From contig DAINOJ010000019.1 in NCBI GenBank assembly GCA_036744005.1, positions 1 through 42,039 of the forward strand: DNA of 42,039 nucleotides, read 5' to 3'. This DNA comes from CALCNS01 sp937897315. GTDB taxonomy: Bacteria; Bacillota; JAAYKD01. This document shows, in pieces, positions 33,359 to 42,039 of this stretch. The stretch's first letter is position 1. Each line of letters begins with the position of its first letter. A program made the translations under genes and the position numbers. The notes under the pieces are model-generated. The model ran no database searches. It was not told where the DNA came from and saw nothing but the letters and a program-made list of their open reading frames with translations.

Positions 33359-36300
33359 TTAGATTAAGTTGCTGCTCTTTAATAAGCGTTGAACAATCAC
33401 TGCTACTTCTGCTCTGGTTAAGAATTCTTTAGGTGCCAAAGTATTCAGCGTTCTACCAGACACAATATCGTGTTTGACACAAGCAGTAATCGCTAACTTG
33501 GCATAGTCCGAAACGTCGACGCCATCTGCATACTGCCCTAAGATGGTTAGAACCTCCTCCGATGCAAAAGCTGTATTGAGTTTGGTCAACTTCATGGCTC
33601 GAGCAATCATGGTCATGGCTTGTTCACGAGTAATGGCATCGTTGGGGCCAAAGTTACCATTCTGATATCCGGTAATTAAACCATACTCTACCGCCGTCTG
33701 CACGTAGCCGGAATACCATTGATGATTCGTGACATCGGGGAACTTGGAATTCGCAGTACCTTCTCGCAAACCTAAAGCACGAACTAAAATCGTAGAGAAT
33801 TCGGCACGTGTGATTTGTCGGTTCGGTTCATACTTGCTGTTGCCAACCCCAGATACAATGAGTCGTGATCCCATATCGTGTATAACCGCCTCTGCCCAAT
33901 GACCCGTAGTGTCGGCAAACGTGACATCATTGTAAATAACGGTGTAAGTGGAGTTTGTCAAGGAGTTAATCTTTGCAAAGTACTTGCCGTTCAGCATCAC
34001 GATGGTAGTAGGAACATGGGTGAAACTACCATCTTCGTTTAGCACTACCGCAGTGGTAACCTTGGCGGGATCGACACCATCGGGTATCGCAATGGTCCTT
34101 TCTACATAGCCGGTAAACTTAGATACTTGTACTACCTGATCTTCGTAAGTGGCGGTCACTTGGAACTGCACCGGTTGTACTACAAGGGTGAAGTTGTTGG
34201 CATTGGCCGTATCTTGAACGACTTTTACGGTATCAGCAGGTGGCTCGGAAATAGTGACCGAAATTTTTATCTCTTCTAAAGGAACACTAGTACCAATTTG
34301 CTGGCTGACTTGTTGAATGTTTACTTCTTGAGCAGGCAATGTATATGTAGCTGTTTCTGTTTTCACTTCTAGCACAGCCTCTTTCTCTTCCATGGCTTTT
34401 ACTGTGCTAGCTGTAAGAACCCCGGTGTAGGTTGTAGCAGGTTTGGTAAAGGTTAACGATACCGTTGTTCCTGTAGTGGTGGAGTCTTGAATGGCTTTCG
34501 TCAAGTCTTCAGTTGTTGTAATCGTCGTTTGTGTGGTTCCCTGAGGAGTTTCTGTAGTCTCCGTTGTAGCCACAGGTTTGGATTCACCGCCAACAGTCAC
34601 CGGAACCGTATTCGTGGGAGGAGCGGGAGGTGTTGGAGGAACATAGGGTTCGTCCGCCGGAGGTTGTGGTGTAAAGTCCGATGAACTGACTGGACCTGCA
34701 TTGATTACATTGACTGCAGAGACTTTAATCGTATATTTCGTCCCGTTGGTCAACCCATTAAAGGCATAACTTCTTGCAGTCGCTGCAACAAGGATGGGGT
34801 CGTCTGCATCTTTTTGCACTACATAATGGGTAATCGGACTTCCGCCATTTGCCGGCTCGGTCCAGTTGACGGTTATCAACTTATCTCCTGCGTACCCGCT
34901 CATACTTGGTGCAGAAGGTGCTACAGCCGGAATTGGAATACCACCTGCAGATAGTAGTTCACCGGAATAGGTCGTGCCTTTCGCAACAACCTTAGCATCT
35001 ATGGTTTTACCTAAATCAGCTGCAACTAAGGTGTAAGTATTTGAGGTTGCACCGCTTATCGTCTGGCCATCGCGTAACCAGACAATGCCATAATCAGTGT
35101 TCAGAACACCAGGAACCGAAGTTAAGGTCGCTGTTAATACATCTCCTACAGCAGTATTACCACCAATGCTTATATTACCTGTTAGGAGAATCTTGCCCAC
35201 TTCAATTGCTAAAGAAGTGTAAGTACCTGCGAAGTCACCGCTTAAGGTTACGATTACAGATAGATTCTTACCTGCATCCTCAGCAGTCAAAGTGTAATCT
35301 GCCGCTGTTGCACCACTGATGTCCACATTGTTCCGTTTCCACTGATAGGTTTTGGTTGTTGTAGCGGCTTCTACTGGAGAAAGTGTTGTGACAACGGTCA
35401 ATACATCTCCAGTTTCTGCGACTCCATCACTGTCTTGGTCTGTTTTCAACTGAACTGCCGCTGTTCCAGTAGCATTCACCTTCACCACTTGTTTTGCGGT
35501 ACTCGTTAAGGATGTACCGGTGTAATTGGTTTCTTTGGCTACTGCTTTTACCGTGATCGTTTGATTCGAATCTGCGTTAACAAGGGTATAAGTTTTGCTT
35601 GTTTCACCCGTGATAAGGACTCCGCCACGATACCATTCCCAAGTTAGTTCACCGTCGGCAACATTAGCAACCGAAGCGATTAGCACGTAACCAATGGGAA
35701 CAGGAGTCGCCACAGGGATTGTTGTAATGGTGGGGCTTAATGCTGCCATTGAGGACTTGTTAATGGTTAAGATACCTGATATACCTGCTGTTTCACCCTT
35801 AAAGGTAACCAGATAATTGGTATTGGTTGAGGTACCGGTAATATTGACCGGTGTGCCTACTGGGCTGGTTAAGATCGCCGTGCAAGTCAAGGTGACCAAG
35901 AGATCTTCCGGGGTTTCTCCTGCAATCATGCTAAATCCGGTATCAAAAACCCAAGTGAGTGCAGGATTTGCCACGTTATATGCTCTGGTTTTGTCTTCAA
36001 TAATGACCGTGACCGGTTTTGGATTGATAACGAATGTGGATTTGTTAAATCCTTTATGTGTAGCACTTTCATAGGTCACAATCATGTCATAGGTGCCTAC
36101 ATTCTTGGGTTGCTCAGTCAATACTTGATTCTGAGCATCCACGAATGAGTACGTCGCAACCGGATTGCCATAGCTACTGCCATTTGCAATGCTTGATGTT
36201 GGTGTAAAGGCATCACCATAAGTGATGGTAGCATCGGTTATGGTAATGTCATTGGTTAGAATCGGCAATTTCTCCGTTACATTGACCGTGATGGTTAATG

Positions 36301-39300
36301 GTGCGATGGTCAACCAAACAGGAACACTATTACTGTCTGCGCTCTGAACCAAGGTTACCATGAGGGAGGTTTCGACCGGAATTGCCTTCAAATCACCAAT
36401 GGAGCGGTCCCATTGCGGCGCAGTATAAGTGGTCGATCCAATGGATTGATCCAATGTGTAGGTTAAGCTTGCCGGAAGTTCAAAATCAGCATAAGATGTT
36501 GCGTTGGTTTGATTGATTTCTGCTATTGTCACGCTGTTGGGTACTACTGTAGTAAGGGTTCCAGTAATCGGATTTACAGTTAAAGTAGCTTGGTATACAC
36601 CCGTATAGGTATTGAAGTTTGTACCAACATCCAAAGTGCCGTTCAATTTATACACAGCGCCCTTAATGTTAAATACCGTTGCTGGCTCGAAGGCCCAGGA
36701 TATGGGTAAGCTCGTTACGTGGCTGTTCCCATATTCCACTTGAACCGAGGCTGTTGTCACCAACGGAAGCAGAGCACTCAAGCCAGTGTTTTGTGCTACA
36801 TTTGCTAGAACATCAAATGCTGGAGGTCTACTCATAACCGTATTAATGGTTGCTTTACTGACAGTTAGTGTTCCTTTTGTTACTGTTACGACATAATCAT
36901 CATTTGCATTCGTATCTAGACCGGTAATGTCAACATTACCTACGTTGGTTGCTGCATCCGCCACGCAACCCAAGGTTAATGCTGCATTTAAGGTCGCTAC
37001 CGAATCGCCAGCAACTAAGTCGGCTGAATTGTATGTATATGTCAATGCAGGATTCGGTTCACCATAGGGCCTTGTTTTGTTTTCTGCAACCACTGTAATG
37101 GGTTTCGGATTGATGGTGATGGTATATGGTTTCTCAATTTCAACATTAAAGTATTCTCCAGGTGTTGTGACCTTGAACAAGACAGTTATAACTCTGGAAC
37201 CAGCATGTTGAATTGTTGTTGCATCTTTGTACGTTAAGCTGCCAGTTAAGCTTGTACTACCGGCTGTAGCTGAACCTGTTGAAGGAAGAGCTGCTTTACC
37301 ATTTACATCACCATAGGTGTAAGAGGTGCTGCTAATAATAGTATCAATCGGTGTCCAATCTGGATTCACATCGGTGACCTTGACCAATAAGGTTACGGAA
37401 ACATCATTGTAGTTTTGGTTACTTACAACAACTGTCAGTGTCCCTGTGGTATCTTTGGGTTGAGCTGTAATATCAAAAGTAAGGATCCCAGAAGAAATCG
37501 TCGGCGTTCCAGTGAAAAGAATACTAGAATCCGGAGTGATTGAGGTATATGAGATGTTCTTTAAATCGGCTGGTAACTGAGTGCCCAAATTATATGTTTT
37601 GGTAGCTGAAGTGGCACTGACAACCGCCATCTCATAGTGTAGAGTATTAGGATATGTGGCTTTGGTAATATTAGCTACCAACGTGCTTGCAGGATCTGTT
37701 ATGGTATAGTTCTCTGCTTTTGCTCCTGTTAAGGTTAATCCACTGACTGTGACGACTTTGCCGTTTCCNNNNNNNNNNNNNNNNNNNNNNNNNNNNNNNN
37801 NNNNNNNNNNNNNNNNNNNNNNNNNNNNNNNNNNNNNNNNNNNNNNNNNNNNNNNNNNNNNNNNNNNNCTATCTTGTTTGTTAAGGTTACTGTTCCGCTT
37901 CCTACTGGTGTTCCATTATACACTTTGTTCGAAGCACTTAATGTGTAGGTGAGTTCCAGCGGGGTCACAGTAAAAGGCTTGCTAACAAAATTCAGAATGT
38001 AATTGCTGTTTAAAGCTAAATTACCTATTGTTATGTCATACGCATTGACGTTTTCACCTGCAACCCTGCTTAAGGTCCCTGTGAAGCTATCAGAACCTAC
38101 TAAAGGCGTATGTGTATAAGTGAATGTTGGATCTACTACAGTACCGTAAACTTTTGAAAGCCCTGAGTCTGCTGTCACTAAAATTGCCTTAGGTTGAACG
38201 ATAATGGTATATTGAGATACTTTCGTTTCGTAATTTGCACTAGTTCCTGTCGCTTGAACGACAATAACCCCTGCTTTAGTAATAGTAATCGTTTTACCAG
38301 ATAGAGTTCCTGCATCATCAGCACCGACGAGTGCATAATTGACATTTGAAGCTAGTCCATCGTAAGTAAGACCCAATTCAAACGCTGTATCTCCATATGT
38401 TTTCTCAGTGGGAATTGGTGTACCTGAAAAAGCAAGCGGGTCACCTTTCAAAATACCAGCATAAGAAATACTCTCAGAGTCCGTTTTTGTAGGTGCTTGT
38501 GCATCTGTTACTGTTACAGTGAAACCACCAGGATTACCTATAGAAAGTGGTGTCCCAGATAGAATTCCTGTATTAGAATCCAAAGAGACATCCGATCTTA
38601 TAAAAGGAACTGAATATGTATAAGGAGTCTTTCCTCCAGATACATACTGCGAAAAATCTACTGCAAAAGGTACTCCAACCTTCCATGCTGGAATAACTCC
38701 ACCCGTGTAGTTGAAAGTAAATGGAAGATAGTTTGCCATAATCGGAGCACATAATGCACTTAAAACAGAGTCAGAATACTCTGAACTATCTATAGCTTCT
38801 GCTTTGACCTTTGCTGTATATGTAGTACCGGCTATAATACTCGAACTTAAGCTGATATCAAGCGTCTTAAGTGTTTTATCAACAGCCTTTGGGGTATCAA
38901 CTAGTAGAGTTCCATCTTCGCTGTATAATTGAATCGTATAACCTTCAATATCGTTAGCATTGTTAACCGAGTCTGTTATTGTAGCCGTGAACCCGCCATT
39001 TGGATTGGCGGTTAAAACAATAGAAGGTGCAGTTAACGGAGGTTCATTGTTTAAATCAGTAAGATCGTTAAATAAACGAGTCAACGCAATACTATCTAAT
39101 GATCCATCTGCTTTACCATAGAAACTATTCCCTAAAGCACCTGCATCCAAGATAGTTGTTCCATAAGACGTGGTATTAGCAATATAAGCATACAGGAAAC
39201 TTGTACCATCTGTTTTATAGGTGTTTTCCAATCTAAATGTTTGTGAATCTAGAATTGCATTATCTTTAACTCGGAAATAAAACTCAAATCCAGAAATAAA

Positions 39301-39756
39301 ATCGGTTGAATCAACTACATCATATGTAGTAGACATATCATATTTAAAGCAAGCTCTGTTACCTATTACTTTCCATAATGCTGCTTTATTCTCGAAAACT
39401 ACGTATTCTTCATTACTTGAATCATATGCTTGTGCTAGTGGTTTAAATGGAGTAGATTTTGTCGGATTAATCAATTGTTGGTTAGATTCATTATAGATGT
39501 CTACTACATCTGCATATGTACTGTTACTTACTGGTTGAATTTTTGTATAATCAAAAGATAACTTCGTGGAAAATCCCTTTACTCCATGTGCAGAAGCAAA
39601 ACTAATTAAAAGTTTATGAATACCCGTATCAGCATTAACTACTGCATCTTCGATTTTTATCTGTCCTTGGTAGGTAGAAGCGAAAACTGGACTGATTAAT
39701 GATAGTATGGTAAACAATGTTAATGCAAGTAACCCTATTCTGTTCGTTCTTCTCAC
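33359..39756 (-). CDS. Giant SLH-anchored multidomain surface protein with cohesin-like N-terminus (crosses assembly gap)
   Basis: One gene of about 2,100 visible residues, broken only by 100 N at 37769-37868. Order: signal peptide (1-26); cohesin-like module (about 30-210, GVKGFSTKLSFDYTKIQPV); FnIII-like region; He_PIG-like domain (about 340-435); MBG and YDG repeats, then further MBG repeats (KPITVVAENKTRPYG, KPVTVIIEDKTRAYN); three Ig-like repeats with the form YxWxRxxxxIxGAT; an FnIII domain (about 34,925-34,665); a Pro-rich linker; and three SLH domains at the C-terminus. It should sit in the S-layer, bound to wall polymer by SLH. The gap falls inside one YDG repeat: the left side ends GSGTVTLTNKI and the right resumes GNGKVVTVSGLTLTGAKAENYTI. 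The start is GTG with GGGGGAG upstream, 11 bases after the dockerin gene. Confidence 0.88.
37769..37868. other. Assembly gap (100 N) within a YDG-type repeat
   Basis: Exactly 100 N with no shared sequence on the two flanks, so real bases are missing. Comparison with complete YDG domains suggests about 20-30 residues are lost, unless whole repeats collapsed. For the two parts to be one frame the true length must leave remainder 2 on division by 3. Confidence 0.85.
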
Positions 39757-39767
39757 TTTATCTCCCC

Positions 39768-40616
39768 CTAATCTACCACAGCATTTTTATTATAATTACT
39801 GAGAACTGCTGATAAATCTAAGAACTCAATGACTCCATTGCCATCCACATCTGCTGGATCAGTTTTCACTTGATTATAATTAGAAAGAATCGCTGAAAGG
39901 TCTAAAAACTCTATTACATCATTTCCGTCGATGTCACCCGATAGGAGGTTTCCGGTGATCCCGGAAATATCTAACTCCACAATAGAAATATTGTTCTTGG
40001 TATATTTTGCATGTGATTGAGCTGTAGCAACCAATCGATATGTTCCCTCAGTAACAAGTGGTATATTAAATTGCCCCGAGGTATTAGATTGAACAGTAAA
40101 GACATTTGATGTGGGAGTATAAGCAGGCATGTTCATTTCTGTTAAGGTTATTGTTGCTACCCTATTAATCACTCCACTTAGGTATGATACTGTTCCACTA
40201 ACATTCACTGGCACAGCCTCAATATAACCAACAATTTTAGGCCCATCAACGCCAGTCAAACCGCTAATCAATACAGTGCAGTTGGGAATCGAGCTTGGAA
40301 CAAAATTCGAGAATGCGATGCTGGTATCTGTTGAGACTGCCTGATCAATATAACGGATTGTATCTGCCGAAATTGTTAAACCTGACGGTGTGGTGGCTAC
40401 CCCTTTCACTACGAGTAAGACTATTTGTTGACCAGCAGTTAATTCTGTTTCTATGCTTTCATTATATGTTACTGAGTACTTTCCACTAACAGGTTGTAAG
40501 ATTAGATTTCCGTCCACCTCTACCCCACCAAGGGTAACAGTAGCCGCGTATACTGACATGGATGTCAACATCATCAACGCCAATATCATCAATACAAGAC
40601 GATAAAGATACTTCAT
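39768..40616 (-). CDS. Secreted dockerin protein with carboxypeptidase-regulatory-like domain
   Basis: A protein of 282 residues. Signal peptide (about 1-24, ending SVYA); a beta-rich N-terminal region (about 25-135); a CnaB or carboxypeptidase-regulatory-like domain (about 135-215, VSGTVSYLSGVINR...GQFNIPLVTEGTYRLVA); then a type I dockerin at the C-terminus with two Ca-binding repeats, DIDGNDVIEFLDLSAILSNY and DVDGNGVIEFLDLSAVLSNY. Both loops keep the Ca ligands at 1, 3, 5 and 12. No catalytic domain is present. The ATG at 40616 is chosen because AAGGAGGA lies just upstream; a start at 40637 would overlap the previous gene. It lies between two genes that encode cohesin-like modules, which are its likely partners. 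Confidence 0.88.
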   Translation of the reverse strand: MKYLYRLVLMILALMMLTSMSVYAATVTLGGVEVDGNLILQPVSGKYSVTYNESIETELTAGQQIVLLVVKGVATTPSGLTISADTIRYIDQAVSTDTSIAFSNFVPSSIPNCTVLISGLTGVDGPKIVGYIEAVPVNVSGTVSYLSGVINRVATITLTEMNMPAYTPTSNVFTVQSNTSGQFNIPLVTEGTYRLVATAQSHAKYTKNNISIVELDISGITGNLLSGDIDGNDVIEFLDLSAILSNYNQVKTDPADVDGNGVIEFLDLSAVLSNYNKNAVVD

Positions 40617-40629
40617 ACACGCTTCCTCC

Positions 40630-41844
40630 TTACACAAAATCCCTTAATAAGGGTGAGATGACCAAAGCAACATCATTGGTGGCTTGTCTTTCAATGGGGT
40701 CTTCCAATAACCAAGGAAGTTCGCTCTTCGTGATATAGACCATATTCAACTGTGCATTCCATTCCACAGCATGTCCTAAGGCTTCTGCTACAAACCGGAT
40801 AGGCACCATTGTTCTACTCCACTGAAGTTCGGCAGCTGTATCTATGGAGTATGGAACACCGTTCTTTTGATATTGCTTCTCACCGATCGTGAGAGTTAAA
40901 ACATCAGAACCTTTTGTGAACGTAACGGTTTTGGTTGAATCATTCCATGTGACTTCCATTCCCAACTTTTCAGCAATGAAGCGAATTGGAACAAAGGTTC
41001 TTTGATCTTTAATATATGGTGTAACAAGCTTCTCTCCAGGGTATATATGACACAATGCTCCATCTTTGGCTGCTGCATAATTTCCGATTTGCATGACTAA
41101 AGTGTCAGCTAGCCGTTCCAGTGAAGTTGTGGGTCTCTTTATCATTGGTTCATTTTGATTCTCTGGTGAATTTGAAATCACCGTGGGCTCACTGGGGGGA
41201 GGATTTGGGTTGATGTATTCATCCTCAATCACCGTTTTTTGCAAGGCACTGAAGTCCATTCTAATCAGTGATGATATTTGTTGGCCTGCATTTGCTAACC
41301 CTCCACCATTTGGTAAGTACTCTCTGTATGGTTTCGTCGAATCTTCTTTTGCAAGTTCAAACATAGGTTGATTGGAATCTAGCACTTTAAAATAAAAGGT
41401 ATAAAATGTGAGAGGGTTATTACCGATAGTTGCAGCTCTATCAACTACTTGAGCTTCATATGCGAAACTCTCTCCAGCATTCGAAAATAATGTGAAATCA
41501 ATCAAACCAAGCGCAATATCTAATCTATTCCCATCTTTGGGTGAGGAAAAGCTATAAACCAACTGATTATTCAACTCTGCGAATCCGCTAAAAGATTCAA
41601 TAGGAGCTTTTGTCATTTTGTGAATTGGTTGCAATTTCTTCGTATCATATCTTATTACAAATTGCATTGCATTAAAGGTAGCATTTTTTATCGTCATGGT
41701 TACAGTGATATTGTTATTCTGGTCTATTGCCGAGGCAGTGAATTCCACAATAGCTGTCTGGGTATCAGCCAATGCTAATGATGGAGAAAAAACGAGAAGG
41801 ATTACCAAAAAGAGGATATGTAATAATTTGCGTGTTTTATGCAT
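40630..41844 (-). CDS. Secreted cohesin-like protein with copper-amine-oxidase-N (stalk) domains
   Basis: A protein of 404 residues. Signal peptide (1-26, ending LALA); cohesin-like module (about 28-175) with VTMTIKNATFNAMQFVIRYDTKKLQPI, the usual pattern of a cohesin beta strand pair; a Pro/Ser/Asn linker (about 210-235); then a copper-amine-oxidase N-terminal-like region (about 265-375) with paired TFVPIRFIAEKLGMEVTW and TMVPIRFVAEALGHAVEW repeats. Such stalk domains are common in secreted Firmicute proteins and may bind the wall; no enzyme activity is implied. AAAGGGGA precedes the ATG. First gene of the operon, with a good promoter and a terminator behind it. Confidence 0.85.
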   Translation of the reverse strand: MHKTRKLLHILFLVILLVFSPSLALADTQTAIVEFTASAIDQNNNITVTMTIKNATFNAMQFVIRYDTKKLQPIHKMTKAPIESFSGFAELNNQLVYSFSSPKDGNRLDIALGLIDFTLFSNAGESFAYEAQVVDRAATIGNNPLTFYTFYFKVLDSNQPMFELAKEDSTKPYREYLPNGGGLANAGQQISSLIRMDFSALQKTVIEDEYINPNPPPSEPTVISNSPENQNEPMIKRPTTSLERLADTLVMQIGNYAAAKDGALCHIYPGEKLVTPYIKDQRTFVPIRFIAEKLGMEVTWNDSTKTVTFTKGSDVLTLTIGEKQYQKNGVPYSIDTAAELQWSRTMVPIRFVAEALGHAVEWNAQLNMVYITKSELPWLLEDPIERQATNDVALVISPLLRDFV

Positions 41845-41861
41845 AAAATGTCCCCTTTCAA

Positions 41862-41889
41862 ACTATATATCGATTTAATTAGCAGTCAA
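41862..41889 (-). promoter_or_regulatory. Predicted promoter of the cohesin-dockerin-SLH operon
   Basis: Minus-strand TTGACT (41884-41889), a 16-base spacer and TATAGT (41862-41867), about 18 bases before the first start codon of the operon. The stretch between here and the terminator at 41,991 is AT-rich and has no gene. Confidence 0.6.
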
Positions 41890-41982
41890 ACTTTGTTAAA
41901 TTCTTCACCTGCTTTTCTATCTATCAAAATTCTTCATTTATGACTAATTCGACTAATAAGGATGAACTCCTTCAGTGGTTTC

Positions 41983-42027
41983 AAAAAAAAGCAGAACACA
42001 CAAATGAATGTGTGTTCTGCTTTTTTT
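41983..42027. terminator. Bidirectional terminator at the right edge
   Basis: An 11-base perfect stem, GCAGAACACAC (41991-42001) and GTGTGTTCTGC (42010-42020), has eight A on its left and seven T on its right, so it works on both strands. It most likely ends a minus-strand gene beyond the window and insulates the surface operon. Confidence 0.88.
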
Positions 42028-42039
42028 GTTGCCCGGCAG

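Noticed and set aside
33359..37681. A separate gene starting at TTG 37,681
   Set aside because: The frame is open upstream to the gap and encodes a typical YDG half-domain; no ribosome site or signal peptide supports a start there.
37735..37768. C-terminal end ETAKSSQSVD of the upstream part of the giant gene
   Set aside because: This comes from reading through the gap in the wrong frame because the gap length is arbitrary.
33800..39000. Repeats in the giant gene as a CRISPR or other DNA repeat array
   Set aside because: The repeats are protein-level domain repeats with diverged DNA and no regular short repeat-spacer pattern.

Overview
The window looks like a chromosomal segment of an anaerobic Firmicute (Clostridia-like). 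The evidence is strong AGGAGG-type ribosome binding sites, GTG and TTG starts, an S-layer-homology (SLH) surface protein, an Rnf ferredoxin:NAD+ oxidoreductase cluster, and the common Firmicute order comEB - tagO - mnaA - atpIBEFHAGDC. No rRNA, tRNA, CRISPR array, transposase or phage gene was seen. I cannot name the genus. GC content is in the mid-40s by eye, with a locally AT-richer stretch near 39.1-39.7 kb.

Layout. 1-2.8 kb (minus): a partial AstE/AspA-type zinc hydrolase, an aldo/keto reductase with a C-terminal ferredoxin-like domain, and an archaeal-type aspartyl-tRNA synthetase. 2.9-6.7 kb (plus): a CapA-like lipoprotein directly followed by DNA polymerase I. 6.8-9.7 kb: a YhfI-like metallo-beta-lactamase-fold protein, a ZIP metal transporter, a DUF3343 protein and purC. 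9.7-21 kb (minus): murA, the complete F1Fo ATP synthase operon, then upstream mnaA, tagO and comEB. 21-26.5 kb: an M24 peptidase, a DJ-1/PfpI protein, a VOC protein, an orphan DNA methyltransferase, cytidine deaminase and an M28 aminopeptidase. 26.5-31 kb (minus): an Rnf operon in the order rnfC-D-E-A-B. 31-33.2 kb: a SPOR-like membrane protein and a PLP aminotransferase. 33.3-41.9 kb (minus): a three-gene surface operon encoding a cohesin-like/copper-amine-oxidase-N protein, a dockerin protein and an SLH-anchored protein of about 2,100 residues.

How the genes work together. Rnf would build an ion gradient from reduced ferredoxin, and the F-type ATPase would use it. The c subunit carries the Na+-binding residue set, so a sodium circuit is the best reading. 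The Rnf operon has no rnfG: rnfD and rnfE overlap by four bases exactly where rnfG normally lies. The right-hand operon looks like a small cohesin-dockerin surface assembly without any enzyme and is the best candidate here for an undescribed system.

There are two runs of 100 N. The one in atpD is flanked by an exact 55-bp duplication, and collapsing it restores one intact reading frame. The other lies inside one YDG-type repeat of the giant surface gene, which should be read as one gene.
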